Below are positions 24,935 to 36,496 of a stretch of 64,000 nt of DNA, piece after piece (within the stretch, counting starts at the first letter, position 1; each line of letters opens with the position of its first letter). Origin of the DNA: Mytilus californianus (lineage: Eukaryota; Mollusca; Bivalvia; Mytilida; Mytilidae); NCBI RefSeq assembly GCF_021869535.1, contig NW_026262593.1:61402318-61466317 (forward strand), written 5' to 3'. The position numbers and the translations under genes were made by a program. Below the pieces are notes generated by a model that worked only from the letters and a program-made list of their open reading frames with translations, ran no database searches and had not been told where the DNA came from.

Positions 24935-24946
24935 CACGTGAAATAG
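24935..24946. repeat. Target-site duplication of LINE copy C, right
   Basis: CACGTGAAATAG, identical to 21224-21235. Confidence 0.9.
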
Positions 24947-25415
24947 AAGATTTTTACCAACAAAATGCATCAGAAGAGTGTTTTCAAGCATATTCTGATG
25001 CCATTAAGACACGCCTCTCGTCCACAAACAACAGGATTTCAAAACCATTTCCAACCAGTTTATTCATGCTTATATTTGGTAATAACAACACCTTGCGAGT
25101 AAACAAAGTCGCCTTTCATGGCTATCATTATCATCATTATCATTGAGGCTAAAAGCATGGTTGATTGGAACCCCCTGGCTATTCCGGTTTCTGCATTTGC
25201 AACGGCTTCTGCATATGACAACCCGGACAATGAGTTGGACGAGTCGGAGAGACATAAAATTTTAAATTTGCCCTAATTAAGAGAGACATAGATGTCAGAA
25301 ATGTTTATTTCATATTATAATTGTATATTGAGTTCTTACAGATCCCTTTTAAGTTTGTTGCAATTGATTAAAAATTTTAAGTTTTTTTGTTTCTAATTGA
25401 TGTCTTTTCGATTAG

Positions 25416-25499
25416 TCTTACCAGCTATCACCACAGATGTCGTCCAGACTAACACCACTGTCAAAAGACACCTTTTATCTGATATAACTCAGAAAAACA
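25416..25499 (+). CDS. Candidate internal exon, unknown
   Basis: An 84-bp segment between an acceptor (CTTTTCGATTAG) and a consensus donor (GTAAGT at 25500) is open in one frame and reads LPAITTDVVQTNTTVKRHLL. No domain is recognised. It might belong to the same plus-strand gene as the segment at 24947-25055. Confidence 0.3.
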
Positions 25500-28400
25500 G
25501 TAAGTATATTGGTATGGGCATTTGAAATTTATTACAAATGCATACACTTTATGGTTTAACTCTGGTATGATCCCAAACATTTTTTTAGGAATTGCAGAGC
25601 ATTCCATTGATGGATGTACAGTATATATAATAAAGTTCTATTAATAATGAAGCTTATAATGGGTTGATTTTAAAAGATTTCATGTTTGGTTTTTTTTCTG
25701 AATGAGCTCATTCCTCTTTTAAAAATGAAGATATTAGATGTAGTTCCTGAAGTATAGTGTTTTCCTATCTGCAAAAAACAAGTAAGATATGTTTGTCCAT
25801 ATATTGTGTGACTGTTTAATTCATTTTTAGTAAAGGATAAGGGTATAAATGCAAAGTACAAGTCATATTAATATAAAAGTACAATTTCATTAGAGCATAT
25901 TCAAGCAATGAATGCAGCAAACGTATCTCTATATATTGTAATTTGGCTGAAATCCGGTAGATTCTGTCAAATTTTGCCAAAATCTCTTATTTTGACCTAT
26001 TCTGGATGTAAACATCAACGCTTTAGAATAATACTTTTACAGAAATAGTTCTATTTAACTTTTTCACATGTCTCTAAGTCAACTTAAAATATGTTTTATC
26101 TTGTAACATAGAACTTTATAATCGGAACCAAATAGGTCTGAGCGAACTTTCTTCTTTTACATTTTTTGAACTGTAGCATTCGTCATATTTCTCATTCATA
26201 AAATAATTCTAGCTCCACGTGATTGATACGACTTTCATAGTTACATTATCTTTGATTTCTACAATTGCAAAAAATAAATAAATCAATAAATTCCAATATT
26301 CTTTTCAAAGGTTTTTTACCTACTTGAATAACAATATACTAGTATGAGAGAATTTAGATTGTAATTTTATGCAGAGATGTAATCAAAATGTTATCATGAG
26401 GAGGTAAATAAAACTATCATGAAACAAACATGATTGGTGGTTATTTTAAACATGTAATTGAAAACATTAAATTAACTGTTAATCCTAAATTTCTGATTAC
26501 TCATTACACAATTAATAACGAGACCTATACCACACTGTCATGTGATGGTTACTTTTAAAGTATTATTGTTGTTGTGTATAACCATTTTTTTTTAAGTGAC
26601 AAAAAAGAAATATCAGTAGAGGATATATGGGGGATGACTTAATGAAGCCAGAATTTTAGCCTGAAGATGTACCATTTAAAAGTCCATCTACAAATAAAGG
26701 TAACTTGATTTAATCTGAACGTTCTTCTGCATAGTTATTTAGTAGTTTTACTGTTTCAATTACATAGAAAGCACTGAAAATGTTAAAAATGAATACCAAC
26801 TTTGTAAGCTGAAATGTTGATACAGTGACCAAGAAAAATGCCATAGATGTAATGTTTATGTAATTCCATTTAAGTCGTTAAATTAAAAACAAAAATGATG
26901 GGTGACTTCTCTAATTTTTAAATAAGATTCCTGGTATCTGCCTTGATCTTACAAGGTGTTCTACTTACAGTGAATTGGACGTTTTAATTTAAAAGTAATC
27001 GGTTCAAAAGGCTTAAACCATAATATTTTTGTCATGTTGATAACATTATCACTAATATGTCTATGCATGTTATGCAAAATTGATATGAATATAAGTTTCC
27101 ATGATAACCACAATACGACAGCGTTCACTGTGGGCTGTTAATTTTTAAATTCACCAATATATTTCAATAAAATAATACATTTATTGATAAATGTAATAGC
27201 CTAATTGGATCCTCAATACAAACTACTGAGCTTGACATTGCTGTTTGCAATAGTTGTAGCATTGTGAATAAAAAAAATTATATTTCTCTACCTAATTTAT
27301 CAGTGTATATCATTGAAGGATACAATTATAAGCTAAGTTTTTAGTGCAATAAGACATATTTCTAAAAATCCATGAACTATAATTTTATAATCTATAAGTA
27401 TCTTCAAACAGCAACTGGACAAAGCAGTTTATATGGAGAGGAAATGAACAAGGTTCTGCTGCATTATGTGTCATGGAAGAATGCTAATGGTAAAATTTCA
27501 ATATTTATTCTAATAACACATTTTCAATACGTACTTCAATATTATGTGAATAAGGTGTGAGTTTTGATTAGATGTTGCATTATGACTTGTAATCATATTA
27601 TTTATTTTTTAAACTCCTTCTTGGCATCCTGATGTCCAAAATATATGATGGATATTTTGGGAAGACATGTATGAAACCTTATTTGTTTTTTGTTTTTTTT
27701 TCTAATTATTGTATTTTTTAAAAGACACCCATACAGTCTTCAAAAGTTACTAGGTGGCTATTATGCTTAAAACACCTCAGTAGAAAATTTAGGAAGGGAC
27801 ACAATCTTTGAGCCTGTGCGACATTTGCTTCTAATGAGAAAGAAAAGATGGACTTCGTTGTTGCCAAATTCAAAAAAAAAAGAAGAGATGAAATTAATTA
27901 AAATGATCATTAATAATAACCAACTTACAATTAAATAACTAGAACACACCCGCGAAAACGCAGGCATTCAGATTGTGGTTGAAAGTATGTAAAGTTATGT
28001 AGGATGAATTTTTGTAAACGATTTTATGACTGGAGATTTCAGGAAAGGTATCAAAAGTCATAGGTACTTGGGGATATGACCATTGGTTTTAGTAGCCCTC
28101 CCCTTTTTTCAAAATGCGTTACTTTTTTGTTTTCTATTAATTTCAATTATTTTAGCGTTTTCTGTATATTATGAACATATATTTAGTATATTATGAACAT
28201 ATATTTAGTATATTATGAACATTCATTACTATCCATAAAGTGTATTTGCTATTTACTATCAATTATAAGTTTACTAATCAATTCACGACGGTCATTGATA
28301 TATTTTGCAAACCTGCTCGTGCATTTTTCATTGTTATTCAACGCAAAATAATTATCTAAGATACCTGGGACGATCTCATTTCACTAAGGATTTCTATTGT

Positions 28401-28755
28401 CTACTTATTGTACCTCGAACTTAAATACCCGGTGTAGGTCTTTAAGTTGAGATTCAATTTACTAAAAGTTAATCGGGCATGACAAATTAGATACGCCCTC
28501 TTAAAATCAAGGGGTCCGAAATAGGATCGGGAAATAACACCCAGCAAAATATCATAATTTACAATTTTAGAAAATTTTTGATTCAAAGTGCTTTTGGTTG
28601 CTTTAATATCTCCATTCAATAATCGATCGGTAGAAATACTAACCTGTCCCGAACCGAGAGATGTTGGCTGCAATAGGAATGTATTTACATAAAAAAGTCC
28701 ATATCTCATTTACTTATAGTGGCCGTTATTGTTTGTAAACTCATGACGTTCTGTT
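25500..28755. other. AT-rich stretch, no convincing gene
   Basis: All frames are stop-rich. A short open segment at about 27407-27488 (ATGQSSLYGEEMNKVLLHYV) lies between an acceptor-like TTCAAACAG and a donor-like GTAAAA and could be a small exon. Three tandem copies (the last partial) of a 22-bp unit beginning GTATATTATGAACATATATT sit at 28164-28222. Otherwise I see nothing. Confidence 0.4.
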
Positions 28756-29002
28756 TTGGTGTTTTAACGCCACTTTTAAGCACCGCTTTTGGGCTATTTC
28801 ATGGCGGCCAGTTTTTATTGGTGGAGGAAGCCGGAGTGCCGGGAGAAAACCACCGACCTCCGATAGGAAAACTGACAATCCTAGTCAATTAAGATTGGAG
28901 TCGAGTGCACCCGCACGAGCGGGGTTTGAACTCACAACCTCAGTGTTGACTGGCTAGTGATTACAGAAGTAACTACTTAGACCACTCGGCCACCGAGGCC
29001 CC
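28756..29002 (-). mobile_element. tRNA-headed SINE, older copy
   Basis: On the minus strand the element starts with a tRNA-Ser/Leu-like head carrying an A box (TGGCCGAGTGG) and a slightly altered B box. A conserved central block (CACTCCGGCTTCCTCCACCA) follows, and then a 3' part ending in GGCGTTAAAACACCA. The (AATC)n tail is eroded compared with the copy at 39737-39991. The central block recalls the core of the MetaSINE superfamily, from memory. Confidence 0.75.
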
Positions 29003-29109
29003 CAGGATGGCTAATAGCTTAGCTTAGCTTACGACTTCGATCATGATTCAACTGTATTCTATTACCACATACGTTTTACTTCTAGCGAACGCTCTGCCTT
29101 ATTGTAAAA

Positions 29110-29222
29110 AGTGCCACTTTTAAAATTGTAATCATTTGCCTCAGGTTGTTCCACTTTGCATCTCGTTGTAAATATGCATGACATATTTGCCACTGGACAT
29201 AAAAGGAGCAATTAATTAATCA
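29110..29222 (+). mobile_element. 425-bp SINE, 3' fragment
   Basis: Diverged 3' end only (GTAAATATGCATGACATATT ... CACTGGACATAA), directly upstream of copy S2. Confidence 0.6.
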
Positions 29223-29269
29223 GCTTCATTTAGTGACGTATAATCATTTGGTTTCAGTAAATAATCGTC

Positions 29270-29696
29270 ACCCTTGTGGGGAATACAAGTATGGTCACTT
29301 GGTCTTTTTCCGACCGGCAGTAAAACGCTTACCAAATTGAGGCGTCCGTTTGGCTGTGCGGGATGTATCAAGTTTGCAGCCACGTCCGGCCAGATTGGGG
29401 ACGTTAAATCCGACACCTCGTGTACAGAAAGTACCACGCTTTTCTTTGCACGTTAAGAACCCTTGTAACAACTTTTTGAGGGGTCCGTAGGTGGCCTGTT
29501 GCAAGGCAAAATGTCTGTCCCTATCCAATATATCCTCACTGTCCAGTGGCAATCCAAATTTCCCCGACCATCATCCCAGATGGCCTCTATTATTACAAAA
29601 CCTACCTATTGTATTTATTGTTAACTTGTTTTCGTCCTGAACATTCATGAAATATTTGCCACTGGACGTTAAGCAACCAACATTCAATAAATCAAT
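29270..29696 (+). mobile_element. 425-bp SINE, copy S2 (older)
   Basis: Near full length but more diverged than most copies, with altered 5' bases and a tail changed to CAATAAATCAAT. An 11-bp duplication AAATAATCGTC flanks it at 29259-29269 and 29697-29707. Confidence 0.85.
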
Positions 29697-29707
29697 AAAT
29701 AATCGTC

Positions 29708-30642
29708 TCAAACAGTTTTCCAATTTTTATCTTTCATTTTTATCTAAGTATGAATTTTTAAGAGTAAATCTTTCTTCCATCATTTTTCTCTTTGCATTTA
29801 ATCTTTTATTTTAACATTACGAAAACGTTGTCGTGGTACACATCAGGGGTTACATTGTATCCTTTAGCAAAACTAATAGGAGAGGGGATAAGAACAGAAA
29901 AACGATCTTCATTGAGTGCCAATAACTCATATATTGAAGCAAACAATGACAGCTGTCTCGTCTACGTATCATCATTTGTTGTTTCAAGTTTATTTATATC
30001 TCAGACTGGTATAATAGTTGCCATAAAAGCAAAAATGGATAAAAAAATGTTGACAACAATTTTTCAAGGATTCAACTTATTTTGGGCGTTTCATTTATTT
30101 ATTTTTTAGATATTGTTTTGCTAATCGGTTTCGTTATATTTTTTTTTTCATCTACAATTGTCCTAGCAAAATTTGCAAAAAATGTGTTAAAATCAGCCAT
30201 GCGACTTGTTTGAAAAGATTTAGCTGACCTTTCTTGTTGATATAACACATTTCGATCATTCAACTCGTGCATAGATCGTTTTTCCCCCTAATGTTTTCTT
30301 AACGTAAAGATAGCGTGAAATTCTCACTACACCAGGAATCTGATATACATTCCTATTTCGATGGGACAAAACTGCGTATTTATATATCCGATAAGCCAGT
30401 CGAACGCACCCATTTAGTAAGGGTATACTGTGGGACGGGAGAGGTCTCGAGATGTCAATATTTCTATACCCAACTGAATCATTTGATTTTGAATAAAAGG
30501 TGATAAAGATATACTGTACATTAATGCGAGAGCAACACAAATACACAGACATATCAAAACATTTAGTCAACTTCAGTCTTTTTTTTTATAGAAAGATCCG
30601 TATACAGAAAAATAATCAGTGAAAACCGCCTAATGACTTAAT
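29708..30642. other. No recognisable gene
   Basis: AT-rich sequence. The open segments here (for example 29792-30109) lack domains or splice borders I trust. Confidence 0.4.
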
Positions 30643-30648
30643 AATAGT

Positions 30649-30821
30649 ATGATCGGACATTTTGGACTGTGCAATGAAATTAGTTTATAAACAACATTTT
30701 ATGAATTCAATTGTTTTAATGTATATTCTTGTTTTGCATTTACTTTATTATTCTGAAATTTGTCGTGCGAAATATTCCTTCTTGATTTCCATATAGTCGG
30801 AACTCCATTTTACCCGGCTAT
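30649..30821 (+). repeat. Left LTR, with internal deletion
   Basis: It matches the first ~118 bp and last ~55 bp of the right LTR with about 4% mismatch in the first part. About 306 bp of the right LTR (after GTCGT near 31870 up to GCGAAATATT near 32175) are missing. Confidence 0.75.
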
Positions 30822-30903
30822 ATCTGGTATTAGGACATCCGGGTAACGCAACTATCGCATACCTTGTTCTACCTGTGAAGCTGATCCCCCAGCAAACAGA
30901 AAA

Positions 30904-31709
30904 ATGGATACGCGGAGAACCAGAAATTTTGGCCGAGACTGGAGATACCAGATGTCTGATCATGGAACTACCTTTCAGACAAGAAATTTACAACATATGG
31001 ACAACTACCTATGTAAGTTTTGTGGAAAAACTGTGAACAATCAATTTCATTTTAGACAATGTATAGCAAAAACATCATTTTGCTATAAGTGCAGAAGTTT
31101 TGGACATTACGCCACTATGTGTAATTTTCACAGACAACCGGACGTGAAAGTTGTTAAGGTTAAATCGAAATCCAAGTTTCGTCGTGACGCAGAAAGAATG
31201 AGAAAATTCAAAGAACAGAAAGCTATATCAATGTTTTCTTGTGCGGAACTTAATACCATAGAACTGATGGACTTCTTTCCAACCTTAGAATATAACAAGG
31301 AATTCATAGATAACGTAAGACTCGGACACGACCGAGTGAATTCCAAGAGAGTTAAATTCAAAATTAAAAGTGTACACTATGAAAAGAAATTTAAAGAATT
31401 AAATCAAAAGCATACCAGTGTTGTTAGCAATCTAGAAAAACTTCAAAAACAAAAATGGAAAAATAACGTGAACGCATTAATAACCTTGAAGAATCTAATT
31501 TTGGGCTGTACGATCAAAGATGTGAAGCAATCAATAAGCAATTCAATCTACAACGCGATAAAGAACATATGCGGGATCGAATCACCAAACTAGAAGACGA
31601 ATTGGACAATTTTCGGAAAAATACAAGAGAAGATAACTATTCAAACCAAAACTATCGTTACAGAGGACGCCACAACCACAGAAGAAACTTTCGGAACAAT
31701 TTCAGATGA
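30904..31709 (+). pseudogene. Gag-like zinc-finger protein, one frameshift
   Basis: The frame starting at ATG 30904 encodes a basic protein with two Cys/His clusters near its N-terminus: C-x2-C-x8-H-x3-C (CKFCGKTVNNQFHFRQC) and a classic CCHC knuckle CYKCRSFGHYATMC, typical of retroelement nucleocapsids. A Lys-rich, probably helical region follows. The frame ends at 31593, but from about 31485 another frame is open to 31709. That frame gives a coiled-coil-like stretch (ITKLEDELDNFRK) and an Arg/Asn-rich tail (RGRHNHRRNFRNNFR), which looks like the original C-terminus. A single indel near 31480-31495 would explain this. Capsid identity is inferred from position between the LTRs and the knuckle. 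Confidence 0.6.
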
Positions 31710-31751
31710 ACAGTAAGACCCGGGTCGTGTCTTCAAGGGCCGCGGGAATAT

Positions 31752-32230
31752 ATGACCGGACAATTTGGACTGTGCAATGAAATTAGTTTTTAAACAACAT
31801 TTTATGAATTCAATTGTTTTAAAGTATATTCTTGTTTTGCATTTACTTTATTATTCTGAATTTTGTCGTAAATTTAGGCATAAGTGTTTTACACGGATTA
31901 TGTGTCATAATCTTGGACAAAGGACTTAAATTCATTTACTCTATCCATTTAATTATGTATTCTCTGTAACAGTTTAGACAATAATTTACTTATACGTGTC
32001 GGACATTAATTACTCTTCTAATCTATTGTTATTTCTATTTGGCATATGTTAATCTTCTTAATCCTTTAATTGCTTGTGCTTATATAATATATTGTTATTG
32101 TTTGTATGTTACTTTACATTTGGTTTGGAGTTTGTTGTTCGGTCTTGCCGGACTGCTAAAATAAAAGTTTAAGGAGCGAAATATTCCTTCTTGATTTCCA
32201 TATAGTCGGAACTCCATTTTACCCGGCTAT
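31752..32230 (+). repeat. Right LTR, complete
   Basis: This 479-bp repeat begins ATGACCGGACAATTTGG and ends ACCCGGCTAT. It carries an AATAAA-type signal (AAAATAAAAG near 32158) and is followed by the AATAGT duplication. Confidence 0.75.
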
Positions 32231-32544
32231 AATAGTTATACGGAGTTAACTCAATAATAATTACCGTGAAATATTATATATCCCAAAAGTCACATTTGAT
32301 TTAATACTATTTACCGTCAAAGATATCCCGACAATCACTAGTCTCTGGTTGAAAAATTTCACCTGCCCTATTTTAATTTTGATTGGTGAAAATTTAAGAA
32401 GTTGTAATATAAACCAGTAGAAGAAAAACACTTCCCTGTATAATAAAACGGTAAAATAAATGATGATAATGGATGACGACCGGCGGCAAATAAAAAGAAT
32501 ATTCAGGACGATAACATGTAAATACAATACGAATATTAATCCCG

Positions 32545-32815
32545 CTTTTTACTAGACTGACACGCTGAGTCGGTGTTTTTATACGTAAGTTCCCAAGATA
32601 TTAGTTCGCAGGAAAAAATGTCACCCGACCCGGACACATTTCCGACTCTGAGCCGACCAGTCTGTGCTCCTACTCTATGATGTCACGTTTTAAGCGCCAA
32701 GTAATAGCCAATACTAATTTAACGTCTTTGTTTGGCACGGTCGGGATTCGAACAAACGACCTCCCGCTCTCGAGGGGAACACCTTCACACGAGACCAACC
32801 GGTAGAGCGGTAGTA
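32545..32815 (-). mobile_element. Second tRNA-related SINE family
   Basis: On the minus strand a tRNA-like head runs from about 32815, with a B box GTTCGAATCCCGA at 32741-32753 and an A-box-like TACCGGTTGGTC upstream. A non-tRNA body with GTCCGGGTCGGGTGACA follows. It lacks the (AATC)n tail and differs from the 28.8/39.7-kb SINE. It is too degenerate to be a tRNA gene (no closed acceptor stem seen). Confidence 0.6.
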
Positions 32816-32949
32816 CATAATATACCTAAACCTCAAGTACAATAAACAATACAGTTTCACAGACTTCTCACAGTTACTAAAGCGAGCTAAAAGTATCTAA
32901 CCTAAATTAAATGCGTCAAATGATATTGTAAACTACACGTAAACATCGA

Positions 32950-33244
32950 TGATCGACTTTAGTGTAGATTTCATGGATCAATGCTCTCGGCAAATTAAAA
33001 ACTCTTGCACAAATTATTTGGGTGGTCCGAGTGTGGCCAGCTGTTGCAAGTCTAAATTTCTGTCCTTATTCAATATACCCTCATTTTCCAGTGGCATTTT
33101 AAAGTTTCACGTCCAATCTCACTGTCGACCTCCTATTGCACGACCTACCTATTGAGTATTGTATTTAAAGACTTCATGACTGTGTTATAGTCATGAACAT
33201 GCATGAAATATTTGCCACTGGACGTAAAGCAAACACCAATCAAT
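32950..33244 (+). mobile_element. 425-bp SINE, 5'-truncated and diverged copy
   Basis: This aligns to the 3' two-thirds of the family (CTCTTGCACAAATTATTTG onward), keeps TGCATGAAATATTTGCCACT and ends in CAATCAATCAAC. Older than most copies. Confidence 0.75.
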
Positions 33245-33249
33245 CAACT

Positions 33250-34380
33250 TCATAAATTGTTCCATGTACTTAGCACTCAAAGACAAGATCTTGTAAATTG
33301 CTATGAGGTACTATTTCTTTTAAATTTTTATGTTTTTTTTCGTGTTTTTTTTCCCTTCAATTTATTACATAAGTGACTGCTTATAAAAAAGTTTTTAATA
33401 TTTTTTTACTATGGTTCTTATCTACTGTTTTAATACGATTTAAAACATGATGTTTTGTCAGGAAAGGATAAAACTAAGAAAGGTAAAAGTTTTTTTCAGG
33501 TGTTTTGCTTCAGTTGGACATGAAATGGGAATAACGGACGACTAAAATAAAAGAGTTTGTTTTCATATAATACATCGAACCTACGAATATATGTCACCTA
33601 AACACGTTTTGATCGGGTCAGTGAAACCTAGTTGATGCTATAGATGTCACATTTATGCTTTTTAATACGATTTTATTCATTGAAGTTTGCATGCATAGTT
33701 TTTATTTAAAAAAAAAACCAAAGCAAGATCTATTAATTAATTGGACTGAACAGACAACACTAATTATTTTGCATTCGCATGTAACGTAGTGTAGGAAAAT
33801 TACAGAATCAAAAAGGAATGAACATTTACCGGATGAATATTGTGAAGGACCTTATGCATCTAGGTCTGTTCGATTGAAAGTTCTGAAATAAGCTGTTTAA
33901 AAAGCTAATTGATGGAAAAATTTACTCACTGTTTTCTAAGGTCTGGTCTGTTTCATGATTACTGACAGATTAAAAACATCATATATATATATATATATAT
34001 ATAACAAGAAGTTGTTGTGCAGAATATTCATTGGTCAGATATAAATGAGGTATGTATAGGGTTTTGAATGCCTCATTTATTAAATAAGAAATCGTTATTT
34101 TGAAAAATTGTATCAAAAATATAAATTTACCCCCTAATTTTGTAAAACTATCATTTTGTTATTTTAATGCTAAACAAAATATAATAAATGAATAATTGAA
34201 TGATGTACTGCCATTTAATCGGTCCGTTTCCGTTGCAATTTGGTAACTGTTAATTGTATATATCAGTCTGAGTACTGTTTAACTATCATTTAAGGTAAAC
34301 ATATTTAAACTCGTCCAATTCAGGGGAATTAGGTTTCTGCGAGTGCTTTTTGTGTACTTTTCTTATGTTTTTGACGGTTT
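33250..34380. other. No recognisable gene; (AT)n run
   Basis: AT-rich with many stops. An (AT) microsatellite lies at about 33981-34003. No domain, splice pair or repeat family was identified. Confidence 0.45.
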
Positions 34381-34387
34381 GTAAATC

Positions 34388-34509
34388 AGTAAAAGTTCAA
34401 AGATTAAGTTAATAATGACATTTAAAGACCTCCTCACAAAAAGGGCTGTTCAAATCCCCTCGCCCGAGGTCTTTTAATATCAATATTAACTTATCATTGA
34501 ACTTTTACT
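34388..34509. repeat. Inverted repeat with ~44-bp arms
   Basis: The left arm 34388-34432 and right arm 34466-34509 are near-perfect reverse complements (AGTAAAAGTTCAA ... AAGACCTC against GAGGTCTT ... TTGAACTTTTACT) around a ~33-base loop. It could be a foldback/MITE relic or, if transcribed, a long hairpin. Confidence 0.8.
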
Positions 34510-34559
34510 ATTACATATAGACCCTCTCTATTTAATATACTCTGTGACCGCCGTGTGTG

Positions 34560-35435
34560 GTAATCTTGAAAATGATAGCAAATAGCAAATTAGTATATAT
34601 ATATGTTCTATGTATACTGAAAAACGCGAAAATAATTGTCCTGTCCTCAAGTACCTATGAAAATTTATTTGTAATTTTAAACAGTTGTAACCGAAAGTCT
34701 AGTCTTTGTCTAAAAATTTTGACAAATAAAGGAAACAATATCCGGACGCCTTTATTTTCGTTTTCCTCCCAAAATTACCCATACGGAATAATCATAAGCG
34801 AGAATGACAAATGGTACCTATAGGACACAGAGGCATGATGATTAAGTTATTGTGGACGCAAGAGAAGGGACACACATAATTAGGTCTTCTCATTTAATAA
34901 TATAGATAGATACAAATAATCAGCTAACAAAGTGGCCGATTTAAGGTTATGTTTTTATACAATTACCTATTTAAAAAAGCCCAAAATTAGGGTAGGTAAT
35001 AATTAAAATATCATCAAGTGACCGATCTAAGGATAAAATCTTTAAAATTATCAATAATGAAAGTCTCCGATTTAAGTAATTGATGAATTAATGTCACGTT
35101 TAATAAAATAATAATAAAAAAAAAAAAGAGTGGCAGATTTTAAGGTATAATTGTCAAATTATCAATAATTCATGTGGCTGATTCTAAATTACTTAAATTT
35201 AATATAATGAAACCATATGGCCAGTGTTTGAAAAACCTTTGTATGAATAAATTGTTTGTTTTACAACCGAAACAAATCCGTCGTAAGTTAAGATGATCGT
35301 AAATAATACGTAAATCATGGCGTAACTTACTACAGCTATCTCGATCGTAGTTTTCCTGCGAATACGAATTAAATCATATCTAAGATTGCTGCAGCGTTCT
35401 TTATTTTCGATCAAGATGCCGAAAATGTTAGAAGA
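34560..35435. other. AT-rich, weak degenerate repeats
   Basis: Words like GTGGCCGATTTAAGG, GTGACCGATCTAAGG and GTGGCAGATTTTAAGG recur irregularly between 34929 and 35180. This suggests an old degenerate tandem repeat. No gene seen. Confidence 0.3.
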
Positions 35436-35801
35436 CGAAGAAGAATCTTCAATGTTAGAACAACACTTCCATCATTTGATCATTTTGAAACCAGATATAG
35501 CCTGGATAGACACAGAATCAATGCAATAACATTGGCAAAAGAACCAGATTTAAAACATAATACAAATAGGTCCCATGCACTAACTCCTGAAACACAGGTT
35601 TTGTTAGCTTTCCGCTACTACGCTAAAACGGGACAGAAAGGGGGGAATTCCTATCAGAACTGGCCGACTTATATGCACAAGCATCGCACAAGTTGGCACT
35701 CAGATGCGGGTAGGGAGCTGGTGAACTGGTTTTTTTTTATCAATAGTACCGCTTTGGTCGACGCTAGGGGCCATCTTGACCTTGTTATAGGGTATGAATG
35801 A
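35436..35801 (+). pseudogene. PIF/Harbinger (HARBI1)-like N-terminal fragment
   Basis: The open frame begins with an Arg-rich RRRIFNVRTTLP and continues DHFETRYSLDRHRINAI, then HALTPETQVLLAFRYYA. This order resembles the start of HARBI1-type nucleases (Arg-rich N-terminus, F.FRF..HNAI, then RG.A(I/L)....QVL.ALRF.A.G). After TGQ the similarity ends in a run of T and shifted frame, and no DDE core is found. The assignment comes from pattern memory. Confidence 0.45.
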
Positions 35802-35936
35802 TGAGTTCATTGTTGAAGACCCTGCACTGTCAAGATAAAGAACTGGAATAAAAGCCCTGTTCATTGATAATTTTTTCTTTATATTTTAGTATTGTGTGCG
35901 ATTATGTCTCGTGTACATTTACTTCATATCTTTTTA

Positions 35937-36496
35937 GTCCCATACCGTCTGTCTGTCTGTCTTTCTGTCCATCCGTCAGTCCGGCAAATCAGTTTTCCAC
36001 TTTTTTTCTTCATGTTTGAAGATATTGACTGGATATATAGTGTATTGTTTTATAATGACAAGTTACAGATCAAGTTCGAATTTTGTATCGGTCTGATGAT
36101 TTTGTGCAGAGTTAAGGTCTTAGATTTAAAGACATAGAAAATTTACAAAATTAATCAGTTTTCCGCACTATTTTGTCATTCTTGAAGATATTGATTTGCT
36201 AACTGGTATATAGTTTTAACATGACATGTTACAGTTCGAGTTTGAATCTTAATCTTGTTCTGGTCTGATGATTTGTGCAGAGTGATAGTCCTTGGACTTC
36301 ACTTATAATAAATAATCAGTTTGCAACACTTTTTTTCGTCATGCATGAAGATAGTGACTTGGTATTTGTTATATAGTTTACACCATGACAAGTTAAAGAT
36401 CAAGTTCAAATTTCGTTCTGGTCTGCTGAATTTGTGCAGAGTTATGATCCTTGGACTTCACTTAAATAATCAGTTTTCAACACTTTTTTTCGTCAT
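35937..36496 (-). mobile_element. Pearl-like tandem-repeat element, ~160-bp units
   Basis: A GTCTGTCTGTCT...GTCCATCCGTC microsatellite (35947-35982) adjoins four degenerate units beginning AATCAG at 35987, 36153, 36314 and 36468 (spacing 166, 161, 154). Units share CATGAAGAT, TTACAGATCAAGTTC and TTGTGCAGAGT words. On the minus strand the units precede a GACA/GACG microsatellite, the layout of bivalve pearl/DTC84-type elements. A SINE abuts the last unit. Confidence 0.6.

Larger units (their letters stand above)
21147..25060 (+). pseudogene. Possible exon interrupted by LINE copy C
   Basis: Left of the LINE, sequence after an acceptor-like TTTTTTTGGTAG (21147-21235) is open. Right of it (24947-25055) an open frame reads EIEDFYQQNASEECFQAYSD and stays open to a possible donor near 25080. 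Joining across one copy of the target duplication leaves the two sides in different frames by one base, so either the two parts are unrelated or an indel occurred. I do not recognise the protein. Confidence 0.25.
30649..32230 (+). mobile_element. Small LTR element encoding only a Gag-like protein
   Basis: Direct terminal repeats (30649-30821 and 31752-32230) flank about 930 bp that contain one zinc-knuckle protein frame. A 6-bp target duplication AATAGT lies at 30643-30648 and 32231-32236. Directly after the left repeat is TCTGGTATTAGGACATCC, in the place and form of a primer-binding site (compare TGGTATCAGAGC, complementary to initiator Met tRNA). A purine-rich run precedes the right repeat. 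There is no room for pol. The structure matches the idea of a Gag-only terminal-repeat retrotransposon (TR-GAG, described in plants). The repeat ends are ATGA...CTAT instead of the usual TG...CA. Confidence 0.7.

Noticed and set aside
32741-32815. Functional tRNA gene
   Set aside because: A B box and an A-box-like segment are present, but the acceptor and anticodon stems do not close and the tRNA part continues into a non-tRNA SINE body.
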